Below are positions 10,946-21,031 of a DNA stretch of 64,000 nucleotides, one piece after another (position 1 is the stretch's first letter; every line of letters begins with the position of its first letter). The stretch lies in assembly GCA_037953745.1 (NCBI GenBank), contig JBAKBP010007975.1, forward strand, positions 31,069 through 95,068. Reading direction: 5' to 3'. The DNA is from Lithodes maja (taxonomy: Eukaryota > Arthropoda > Malacostraca > Decapoda > Lithodidae). Under the pieces are notes generated by a model. It had not been told where the DNA came from. It did no database searches and saw nothing but the letters and a program-made list of their open reading frames with translations. A program made the position numbers and the translations under genes.

Positions 10946-12597
10946 CTAAAGACAAGACAATAAGTCCGTCACCCTCTGTCGCAAGGGAAAAACCTTGGCG
11001 ACAGAGGGCTGATCCGGGTGAGAGAAGAACGGGGTAGCAATAGAACAAAGTTCAAGAACGGGCGCGCTTATCCAGGACGAGAACGCCCCGTCCAACCCGC
11101 CGACAGACACAAGAGGAGGCAAAATCAGTGATGACTCCGGGGGAGGGACTGAAGGAGAGCCGTCGACGGATCGGTGTGTGAAGTCGAAGGTCTCAGCAAA
11201 CCAGGCCTCCAATGGGAGAGGGTGACCGAGCATGATGGCTAAGCCAGGCGTACCGGCGTCGCACAAACCTGTCCCATAGGAGGACAGACCCGTCAACACA
11301 GCCAGGGACTGAACAGCCGGAAGGAGGTCAGGGCGGCTGAAGTCTGACCAGAGCGTAGGCCTGCAGAAGGGAGGGGGACCGTAGCAGGGGTAGGTAGGGT
11401 GAGGCGCTGAGGGTGAGAAGAGGGAGTCTTGCATCGACTCCAAGCGCCCGTCGATGCGTGACACAACCCAGCCCTGCATAGCCGACAATCGATCCGAGAG
11501 AGGTGACCCCCCCCAAGATTGGTCGGCCCGCAGGGGCGAGCGTGAGCGAGACCCATGACACGAACCAGCAGCGTCGCGGCCCAAGGAAGGCGAGCGACGA
11601 CGGTTGTGTCGCCGTTGAGGGACTCGTCCCCGATCACGAACGGCCTAGGGGGAAACAGCACCATCCCCCTCTTCCAGCGACATGTCAGCTCCTGAGAAAG
11701 GGGACCCCGAAACCTCGTGAAACCCCACCTAGGCAAGAGGAGGGGTACCCCCCTGGCGAGACGGTAAGTGAAGGTCAGGAAGAGAAGAATGAGGAGGAGC
11801 AGGACGACGGGAGTGGGAAGGCTGGCCGGGTGAAAGGAGGCCAGAAGGAGCCGCGGGGGGAAACAGAGCAAGGATCCCCGGGGCTGAGATAACAGGGTGG
11901 CCCGACACCGAGGCGGAGGAGGGAGGGACCTCCACTGTGGGACGAGACCGTGAAGGAAGAATAGGCACTGAAGCAGGTGAAGTAGGAGAAGCAACGACAT
12001 CCAGGCGGACCCTCCCGGACAGTGTAGGAGGAGGGAGCAGAGGGCCAGCTACAGCATGAACAACCGCGCGCGGAGAGGACAACGTAAGAGGAAGTCGTCT
12101 GGGCTGGGGAAGCGGGCGGGAGTAGAGCCCCTATCCATAGAGGCCAGGGGAGGGCGCACAGGGGCAGAGCCGCTAACCCCGGCCTCAGGGCGAGAACCAT
12201 GACGAGGGCGATGGGCGTCGTCAAGGCGATCAGGAGGACGATGAGGGGCAGTAGAGGACGGACGACGAGGCGAGCGAGAGTGTGGACGGAGCTGGGGAAC
12301 CCCCCGACGATGGGACGACCGGCTGCGGGACCCAGGGGAGAGGGCCCGAGCAAGGAGAGGGCCAGGTGAACGGCCTTCAGTCGGGTCAGGGATACCCAGG
12401 GCGACGCGGATCCGGTCGGCAACAAAGGCCGGGGAACGGTGGTCCACAGTCCTAATGTGGCGGGAGACCATCGTCCACACCGACGGAAGGGAAGCAGAGG
12501 CCACAGCCGCCGCCGAGGAACCAGGGCCATGGTGCAGCACATCCACCAGGGCCAGACACGTGCCACACAGAGCAGGGAGGTAGGCCGTAGAGGACAC
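10946..12597 (-). pseudogene. DIRS-1 gag-like region (degraded)
   Basis: This region lies upstream of RT in element order, where DIRS elements carry gag. The most protein-like frames are 12597-12049 (SPGSRSRSSHRRGVPQLRPH, Arg/Ser-rich and probably nucleic-acid binding) and 11584-10946 (DRLSAMQGWVVSRIDGRLES, helix-like, followed by WSDFSRPDLLPAVQSLAVLT). At least one frame change separates them. No zinc knuckle was seen. The call depends on position and composition. The overlapping 365-codon frame 12872-11775 is probably an artefact of adenine depletion. Confidence 0.5.
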
Positions 12598-12872
12598 ACA
12601 GAGCTAGTGGCGCAAGCAGGACTTGTGGCTCTCCAAGCACGGGGAGCGACAACCAAGGCGAAAGCAAGGCAGCCTACCTGCACTAGAAGAACACACACCA
12701 TAATCAGCACAACGAAGGAGTAAGTGGAGAGAATGTCCAAGAAGAACCAGGGAAGGAGCATGGGGAAACAGGAACACACATGCAAACAGGTATCCGTACT
12801 CACCCTAAACTGGGAGCACAGAGGTAGGTGAGGAGGGCGGCCGAGGCGGAAGAGCACTAGCAGAACCTGCAA

Positions 12873-14130
12873 AGATGGAGAAAGTGTTAACCACCACTCA
12901 ACATCTTACATGCAGGGCCTATAACACCAGTAAAGTGCATACACCAATATAGTATCAGGCAACAAGAAGACATAAAAAAAAAAAATAATCAATAGTGAAA
13001 GCCAACTATTACCGCAAATTTGCGGGCCAATGGAGGCATAACCGTACCGACACCACCCTCCCGCAATTTTGCGGGACCCCCCAACGATCTCCGCAAATTT
13101 GCGGGGAGCCGAAACGTCCCAGAGGACCAAATCTAGCTCCCTCAAATTTGCGGGACCGGCCGAGATGGTCCGGCGCCGAAAAAAGCGAGAGGAGCGTCTA
13201 GGGAATACCAAAAAAGGCCATAAAAAATGCGTCATCTCCTTATGAACTCCAAGCAATGATGGCCATCAAGCTGAGCAGTGTCTTCCTTGAATTTATCCTG
13301 ACTCAACCGGTAAAGGGAGAGGCAAGGAAGACACACCAGGGGAGAGGAGGCACATCCCCCAGGAACCACCCAACCCACAGAGATAGAGCAAAGCCCATGA
13401 GGAGAAGTGGCAGGGAGGGTGGTTTGGCACAAACAGGGGCCCCCGTGGGGTACCCCTTGATTGGGCAAAAGGCTATGAAAGGATGGAGGTGAAAACAGGA
13501 AGGGAAAACAAAAACCAGTAAATGAAACTGGTGAGAAAAAGGGTGGCCTAGCCGTGAGCAGAGAATGTGTCAGGGGCGAAAAACCCTGTGGTGTGAAAGA
13601 GGGGCCCCCGTGGGGTACCCCTGGAGTATCACGAACCACCTGTCGCCCAGGCCCATGAGACACAGTGAAGGACTCGAAAGGGGGGACTCGGGAATAACGC
13701 TAATAATGCGGCCGACACAAACTCTACAAACAGCACCGCCACCAACGAAATCTCAGATTGTTTACCAACGGTACACCTAGGCTATGAAAAAATGAAAACT
13801 CATAGGGGCATAGCAATTCCTGAATGAGAAAACGAGCTAGGCTAAATTAAGCTAAAAGCTAAACTATGCCCAGACTAACAGGAAAAAAGAATATGAAAAG
13901 AGAAAGAATGAAAAACATATACGAGGAACGCCAGGCGCCCCCGTACCTTCGGTAGGCTATTTCCACACGCGTCTCCATTATACACACTTAGGAGCCCATT
14001 TACGTGTGCCCTAGATCACGTAACATCTGTCTAACAAAAAAGAAGGCCAGATAAGCCGAAACGAACCTAAACAGGGTGAATTAAAGGAGCACAACAAAAG
14101 CGACTTCATTCAATGGAGCGCGTGAAAAAA
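12873..14130. other. DIRS-1 long 5' leader
   Basis: About 1.25 kb between the gag-like region and the right terminal repeat, with more balanced base composition than the coding part. It holds a cluster of palindromes (annotated separately) and two identical 20-mers GGGGCCCCCGTGGGGTACCC at 13436-13455 and 13601-13620. I saw no coding domain. It is the most likely place for the element's regulatory signals. Confidence 0.6.
13012..13153. promoter_or_regulatory. cluster of four CCGCAAATTTGCGG palindromes
   Basis: Perfect 14-bp palindromes lie at 13012-13025 and 13091-13104. A one-base variant (CCGCAATTTTGCGG) lies at 13061-13074, and a copy with a damaged left arm at 13141-13153. Spacings are 49, 30 and 50 bp. 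DIRS-2 keeps the same spacing. Repeated dyads in a leader suggest binding of a dimeric protein, from host or element, but no factor is identified. Confidence 0.65.
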
Positions 14131-14431
14131 TGATGACAAGAGAGGGTCGCTCATGCGCATGTTCGACAGGGATCTGCACATGACGGAACATGGGATGGGC
14201 CTTAAGCGGTAACTAAGGTAAACCCCTTTTTCTTCTCTTCTATGCTTTTTTCACCTTCGGTGGTAGTTTTGGTTAATGTACAACGTCTCCTAGAGCAAGA
14301 TAAGGAGTAGACTCTACACGTTTTCTTTTTAACCGCGGTTGGAATGACGACATAGCAGTCAAAATAGACAAGTCGTCATTGCAATTTGGTTAATAGCCTT
14401 GACGTTGGATTTGCCAAGACTACTAACAAAT
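14131..14431. repeat. DIRS-1 right inverted terminal repeat
   Basis: Reverse complement of 6469-6769 apart from scattered mismatches. It ends GACTACTAACAAAT, after which the satellite resumes as TGTACAATTG. In element orientation this is the 5' terminus and probably includes the promoter. Confidence 0.92.
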
Positions 14432-17400
14432 TGTACAATTGTCAATTATGCCAACCTTGTAAGCCCTGCCCTAGGTGCAAATGTGCTTAGAATTTAAAAA
14501 TATTTTTGCTACTGACCTATGCTCAGCCTGAGCAATCCTAAGGTGTATGCAACTCAATTTCGTCGGTCGTGATTTGACCGCTCAAAAAGTGAAAAAGTCC
14601 ACCTGTCGAAATATCGCGTTTGAGAAGCGTCTCAAAAATGACTTTGGCTGTTAATTTTTACTTGGGAGATAGTGCCGAGTAGAAAAGTGCAAAAAAGAAC
14701 GAAAATATATATTTGGTATACTGAGAAACAAACCTTATCCGAGTTAGCGTAAATGTCAGTTTTGAGTAGTGCCTCCATCGGAGTATGAATGAATCGCTAC
14801 TGCTGCGGTTTTCTGCCTGCTTTCGTGTAGCTTGTAACATTAGAATACTCTGGTCAACCGTTTTCAGCTTGAGAAGGACATCTACCTATAGCCTATATTT
14901 GAAGATGTATAATGTCGATTAGGCTTTGCATACGCATTTCGTTAGCTAATGTACTGTACAATTGTCAAATAAGACAAACTTGTAAGCCCTGCCCTAGGTG
15001 CAAATGTGCTTAGAATTAAAAAATATTTTTGCTACTGACCTACGTTCAGCCTGAGCAATCCTAAAGTGTATGCAACTCAATTTCGTCGGTCGTGATTTGA
15101 CGGCTCAAAAAGTGAAATAGTCCACAGGGACTGAAAAACAAGCCTTGTCTACCTGTCGAAATACCGCGTTTGCGAAGCGTCTCCAAAAATTACTTTGGCC
15201 GTTGATTTTTACTTGGGAGATAGTGCCGAGTAGAAAAGTGCAAAAAAGAACGAAAATATATATTAGGTATACTGAGAACAAGCCTTATCCGAGTTAGCGT
15301 AAACGTCAGTTTTGAGCAGCGCCTCCATCGGAGTATGAATGAATCGCTACTGCTGCGGTTTTCTGCCTGCTTTTGTGTAGCTTGTAACATTAGAATACTC
15401 TGGTCAACCCTTTTCAGCTTGAGAAGGACATCTACCTATATATTTGAGGATATATAATGTCAATTAGGCTTTGCATACGCATTTCGTTAGCTAATGTACT
15501 GTACAATTGTCAAATATGCCAAACTTGTAAGCCCTGCCCTTGGTGCAAATGTGCTTAGAATTAAAAAATATTTTTGTTACTGACCTACGCTCAGCCTGGG
15601 CAATCCTAAGGTGTATGTAACTCAATTTCGTCAGTCGTGATTTGACCGCTCAAAAAGTGAAAATTATTCCACAGGGTCGTACCTGTCGAAATATCGCGTT
15701 TGCGAAGCGTCTCCCAAAATTACTTTGGCCGTTGATTTTTACTTGGGAGATAGTGCCGAGTAGAAAAGTGCAAAAAAGAACGAAAATATATATTTGGTAT
15801 ACTGAGAAACAAGCCTTATCCGAGTTAGCGTAAACGTCAGCAGCGCCTCCATCGGAGTATGAATGAATCGCTACTGCTGCGGTTTTCTGCCTGCTTTCGT
15901 GTAGCTTGTAACATTAGAATACTCTGGTCAACCCTTTTCAGCTTGAGAAGGACATCTCCCTATATATTTGAGGATGTATAATGTCGATTAGGCTTCGCAT
16001 ACGCATTTCGTTAGCTAATGTACTGCACAATTGTCAATTATGCCAAACTTGCAAGCCCTGCCCTAGGTGCAAATAGGATGAGAATAAAAAAATATTTTTG
16101 CTACTGACCTACGCTCAGCCTGAGCAATCCTAAGGTGTATGCACCTCAATTTCGTCGGTCGTGATCTGACCGCTCAAAAATTGAAAAATTCCACAGGGTC
16201 GTACTTGCCGAAATATCGCGTTTGCGAAACGTCTCACAAAATTACTTTGGCCGTTGGTTTTTACTTGGGAGATAGTGCTGAGTAGAAAAGTGCAAAAAAG
16301 AACGAAAATATATATTTGATATACTGAGAAACAAGCCTTATCCGAGTCAGCGTAAACGTCAGTTTTGAGCAGCGCCTCCATCGGAGTATGAATGAATCGC
16401 TACTGCTGCAGTTTTCTGCCTGCTTTCGTGTAGCTTGTAACATTAAAATACTCTGGTCAACCATTTTCAGCTTGAGAAGGACATCTACCTATATATTTGA
16501 GAATGTATAATGTCGATTAGGCTTCGCATACGCATTTCGTTAGCTAATGTACTGCACAATTGTCAATTATGCCAAACTTGTACGCCCTGCCGTAGGTGCA
16601 AATAGGCTGAGAATAAAAAAATATTTTTGCTACTGACCTACGCTCACCCTGAGTAACTAAATTTCGTCGGTCGTGATTTGACCGCTCAAAAATTGAAAAA
16701 GTCCACAGGGTCGTACCTGTCGAAATATCGCGTTTGCGAAGCATCTCCCAAAATTACTTTGGCCGTTAATTTTTACTTGGGAGATAGTGCCGAGTAGAAA
16801 AGTGCAAAAAAGAACGAAAATATATATTTGGTATACTGAGAAACAAGCCTTATCCGAGTTAGCGTAAACGTCAGTTTTGAACAGCGCCTCCATCGGAGTA
16901 TGAATGAATCGCTACTGCTGCGGTTTTCTGCCTGCTTTCGTGTAGCTTGTAACATTAGAATACTCTGGTCAACCCTTTTCAGCTTGAGAAGGACATCTAC
17001 CTATATATTTGAGGATATATAATGTCAATTAAGCTTTGCATACGCATTTCGTTAGCTAATGTACTGTACAATTGTCAAATATGCCAAACTTGTAAGCCCT
17101 GCCCTAGGTGCAAATGTGCTTAGAATTAAAAAATATTTTTGCTACTGACCTACGCTCAGCCTGAGCAATCCTAAAGTTTATGCAACTCAATTTCGTCGGT
17201 CGTGATTTGACCGCTCAAAAAGTGAAATAGTCCACAGGGTCGTACCTGTCGAAATATCGCGTTTACGAAGCGTCTCCCAAAATTACTCTGGCCGTTGATT
17301 TTTACTTGGGAGATTTTGGCCGTTGATTTTTACTTGGGAGATAGTGCCGAGTTGAAAAGTGCAAAAAAGAACGAAAATATATATTTGGTATACTGAGAAA

Positions 17401-17622
17401 CAAGCCTTATCCGAGTTAGCGTAAACGTCAGTTTTGAACAGCGCCTCCATCGGAGTATGAATGAATCGCTACTGCTGCGGTTTTCTGCCTGCTTTCGTGT
17501 AGCTTGTAACATTAGAATACTCTGGTCAACCCTTTTCAGCTTGAGAAGGACATCTACCTATATATTTGAGGATATATAATGTCAATTAGGCTTTGCATAC
17601 GCATTTCGTTAGCTAATGTACT
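14432..17622. repeat. satellite array, block 3
   Basis: About six monomers. The first continues the monomer interrupted by DIRS-1. It carries private variants (CCTATAGCCTATATTTGAAG, GACGGCTC, ACAGGGACTGAAAAACAAGC) that recur in block 4 at 19340-20100. A local duplication of about 38 bp around TTACTTGGGAGAT occurs near 17300-17340. The block ends in the 8-bp target duplication of the first hAT MITE. Confidence 0.92.
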
Positions 17623-18246
17623 AGGGATGTACCGATGTATCGGTATCGGTGGTATCGGCCCTTTTTTAGAGTATCGGTATCGGTATCGGTTGATTTTCTA
17701 CCGATACCTAGAAGTAATTTGCTATGTCACATATCACTCACTGAAGGAGTGAAGGTTGCTTGGTTCAGCAGTGATTGGTTGTTTTATAATTATGAAAAAT
17801 ATATATTTGTTGGAATCTTGGTACATATCTGATAACAATTACATTAAGTACCTTACATAATGTGTAGCCTAGTAGTGCAGTCCATTCTTTGTGTTGCATT
17901 TTTCTTAATTTTTTTTTTTTTTTTTAGAAATAATCACTATTATGTAATATATTCATTTTTTAATTTGAAATCCCTGCACGAGATGTTTCATTAAAACCGT
18001 ATCATCTCGTTCTAGTTTTTAGTAACTTTTAAGTTTTTACCCATATATACATAATACAGGTGTTGATTTTAGTAACATGTTACCTAAGTTTAATAACAAA
18101 GCTGATAAAGGAGAAAATTACATGATCATGGACAACAGTATTACAGACTTTCCTGGTGCACAGGTATCGGTATCGATATCGGTATAATTTTGTGGTATCG
18201 GTATTGGTATCGGTATCGGTCAAAATTTTGGTATCGGTACATCCCT
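17623..18246. mobile_element. hAT-type MITE, copy 1
   Basis: 624 bp bounded by inverted ends AGGGATGTACCGAT and its partner GGTATCGGTACATCCCT. It is flanked on both sides by AATGTACT (17615-17622 and 18247-18254), an 8-bp target duplication typical of hAT transposons. Next to each end are clustered TATCGG hexamers and their complement, plausible subterminal transposase binding sites. The interior is AT-rich with a poly(T) run and has no transposase frame, so it would need an enzyme supplied elsewhere. Confidence 0.88.
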
Positions 18247-20414
18247 AATGTACTGCACAATTGTCAATTATGCCAAACTTGTAAGCCCTGCCCTAGGTGC
18301 AAATAGGCTGAGAATAAAAAAAAAAAAAAAATGCTACTGACCTACGCTCAGCCTGAGCAATCCTAGGTGTATGCAACTCAATTTCGTCGGTCGTGATCTG
18401 ACCGCTCAAAAAGTGAAAAAGTCCACAGGGTCGTTCGTACCTGTCGAAATATCGCGTTTGCGAAGCGTCTCCAAAAATTACTTTGGCCGTTAATATATAT
18501 TTGGGAGATAGTGCCGAGTAGAAAAGTGCAAAAAAGAACGAAAATATAGATTTGGTATACTGAGAAACAAGCCTTATCCGAGTTAGCGTAAACGTCAGTT
18601 TTGAACAGCGCCTCCATCGGAGTATGAATGAATCGCTACTGCTGCGGTTTTCTGCCTGCTTTCGTGTAGCTTGTAACATTAGAATACTCTGGTCAACCCT
18701 TTTCAGCTTGAGAAGGACATCTACCTATATATTTGAGGATATATAATGTCAATTAAGCTTTGCATACGCATTTCGTTAGCTAATGTACTGTACAATTGTC
18801 AAATATGCCAAACTTGTAAGCCCTGCCCTAGGTGCAAATGTGCTTAGAATTAAAAAATATTTTTGCTACTGACCTGCGCTCAGCCTGAGCAATCCTAAAG
18901 TTTATGCAACTCAATTTCGTCGGTCGTGATTTGACCGCTCAAAAAGTGAAATAGTCCACAGGGTCGTACCTGTCGAAATATCGCGTTTACGAAGCGTCTC
19001 CCAAAATTACTCTGGCCGTTGATTTTTACTTGGGAGATTTTGGCCGTTGATTTTTACTTGGGAGATAGTGCCGAGTAGAAAAGTGCAAAAAAGAACGAAA
19101 ATATATATTTGGTATACTGAGAAACAAGCCTTATCCGAGTTAGCGTAAACGTCAGTTTTGAGCAGCGCCTCCATCGGAGTATGAATGAATCGCTACTGCT
19201 GCGGTTTTCTGCCTGCTTTCGTGTAGCTTGTAACATTAGAATACTCTGGTCAACCCTTTTCAGCTTGAGAAGGACATCTACCTATATATTTGAGGATGTA
19301 TAATGTCGATTGGGCTTTGTATACGCATTTCGTTAGCTAATTACTGTACAATTGTCAATTATGCCAACCTTGTAAGCCCTGCCCTAGGTGCAAATGTGCT
19401 TAGAATTAAAAAATATTTTTGCTACTGACCTACGCTCAGCCTGAGCAATCCTAAGGTGTATGCAACTCAATTTCGTCGGTCGTGATTTGACCGCTCAAAA
19501 AGTGAAAAAGTCCACCTGTCGAAATATCGCGTTTGCGAAGCGTCTCAAAAATGACTTTGGCTGTTAATTTTTACTTGGGAGATAGTGCCGAGTAGAAAAG
19601 TGCAAAAAAGAACGAAAATATATATTTGGTATACTGAGAAACAAACCTTATCCGAGTTAGCGTAAATGTCAGTTTTGAGCAGCGCCTCCATCGGAGTATG
19701 AATGAATCGCTACTGCTGCGGTTTTCTGCCTGCTTTCGTTTAGCTTGTAACATTAGAATACTCTGGTCAACCGTTTTCAGCTTGAGAAGGACATCTACCT
19801 ATAGCCTATATTTGAAGATGTATAATGTCGATTAGGCTTTGCATACGCATTTCGTTAGCTAATGTACTGTACAATTGTCAAATAAGACAAACTTGTAAGC
19901 CCTGCCCTAGGTGCAAATGTGCTTAGAATTAAAAAATATTTTTGCTACTGACCTACGTTCAGCCTGAGCAATCCTAAAGTGTATGCAACTCAATTTTGTC
20001 GGTCGTGATTTGACGGCTCAAAAAGTGAAATAGTCCACAGGGACTGAGAAACAAGCCTTGTCTACCTGTCGAAATATCGCGTTTGCTAAGCGTCTCCAAA
20101 AATTACTTTGGCCGTTGATTTTTACTTGGGAGATAGTGCCGAGTAGAAAAGTGCAAAAAAGAACGAAAATATATATTTGGTATACTAAGTAACAAGCCTT
20201 ATCCGAGTTAGCGTAAACGTCAGTTTTGAGCAGCGCCTCCATCGGAGTATGAATGAATCGCTACTGCTGCGGTTTTCTGCCTGCTTTTGTGTAGCTTGTA
20301 ACATTAGAATACTCTGGTCAACCCTTTTCAGCTTGAGAAGGACATCTACCTATATATTTGAGGATATATAATGTCAATTAAGCTTTGCATACGCATTTCG
20401 TTAGCTAATGTACT
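18247..20414. repeat. satellite array, block 4 (holds the DIRS-1 empty-site paralogue)
   Basis: About four monomers. Near 19316-19375 it reads through TTAGCTAATTACTGTACAA, the exact join of the DIRS-1 flanks, and the following monomer shares the private variants seen right of DIRS-1. The block is therefore a duplicate of the DIRS-1 target region without the insertion. A short internal duplication near 19030 matches the one at 17316. Confidence 0.92.
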
Positions 20415-20680
20415 AGGGATGTACCGATGTATCGGTATCGGTGGTATCGGCCCTTTTTTAGAGTATCGGTATCGGTTGATTTTCTACCGATACCTAGAAG
20501 TAATTTGCTATGTCACATATCACTCACTGAAGGAGTGAAGGTTGCTTGGTTCAGCAGTGATTGGTTGTTTTATAATTATGAAAAATATATATTTGTTGGA
20601 ATCTTGGTACATATCTGATAACAATTACATTAAGTACCTTACATAATGTGTAGCCTAGTAGTGCAGTCCATTCTTTGTGT

Positions 20681-20711
<31 letters not shown>

Positions 20712-21031
20712 GAAATAATCACTATTATGTAATATATTCATTTTTTAATTTGAAATCCCTGCACGAGATGTTTCATTAAAACCGTATCATCTCGTTCTAG
20801 TTTTTAGTAACTTTTAAGTTTTTACCCATATATACATAATACAAGTGTTGATTTTAGTAACATGTTTCCTAAGTTTAATAACAAAGCTGATAAAGGAGAA
20901 AATTACATGATCATGGACAACAGTATTACAGACTTTCCTGGTGCACAGGTATCGGTATCGATATCGGTATAATTTTGTGGTATCGGTATTGGTATCGGTA
21001 TCGGTCAAAATTTTGGTATCGGTACATCCCT
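20415..21031. mobile_element. hAT-type MITE, copy 2
   Basis: 617 bp, nearly identical to copy 1. It has the same terminal sequences and the same AATGTACT duplication (20407-20414 and 21032-21039) at the same monomer position. It differs by a missing TATCGG unit near the left end and a longer poly(T) run. The identical insertion point and flanks suggest it was duplicated with the satellite rather than inserted independently. Confidence 0.88.

Larger units (their letters stand above)
6424..14431 (-). mobile_element. DIRS1-like tyrosine-recombinase retrotransposon, copy 1
   Basis: About 8.0 kb inserted in the satellite. It has roughly 300-bp inverted terminal repeats (6424-6769 and 14131-14431) and an internal complementary region (6832-6945). 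Minus-strand remnants appear in the order gag, RT, RNase H, methyltransferase-like, tyrosine recombinase. DIRS elements are copied from RNA and enter DNA as circles through a tyrosine recombinase instead of an integrase. Left flank TTAGCTAATTAC and right flank TGTACAATTGTC join into a sequence found uninterrupted near 19340, so no target duplication was made. It is longer than the 4-6 kb I recall as usual for the group, mostly because of a long leader (12.9-14.1 kb). Each coding domain carries damage. Confidence 0.93.

Noticed and set aside
7505..11892. Plus-strand open frames of 60-305 codons in DIRS-1, and the same in DIRS-2
   Set aside because: Antisense to the element's gene order and explained by base composition (few plus-strand T, so few stops).
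13012..13153. Regularly spaced palindromes as a CRISPR array
   Set aside because: Only four short dyads with unequal 30-50 bp spacing inside a eukaryotic retrotransposon leader.
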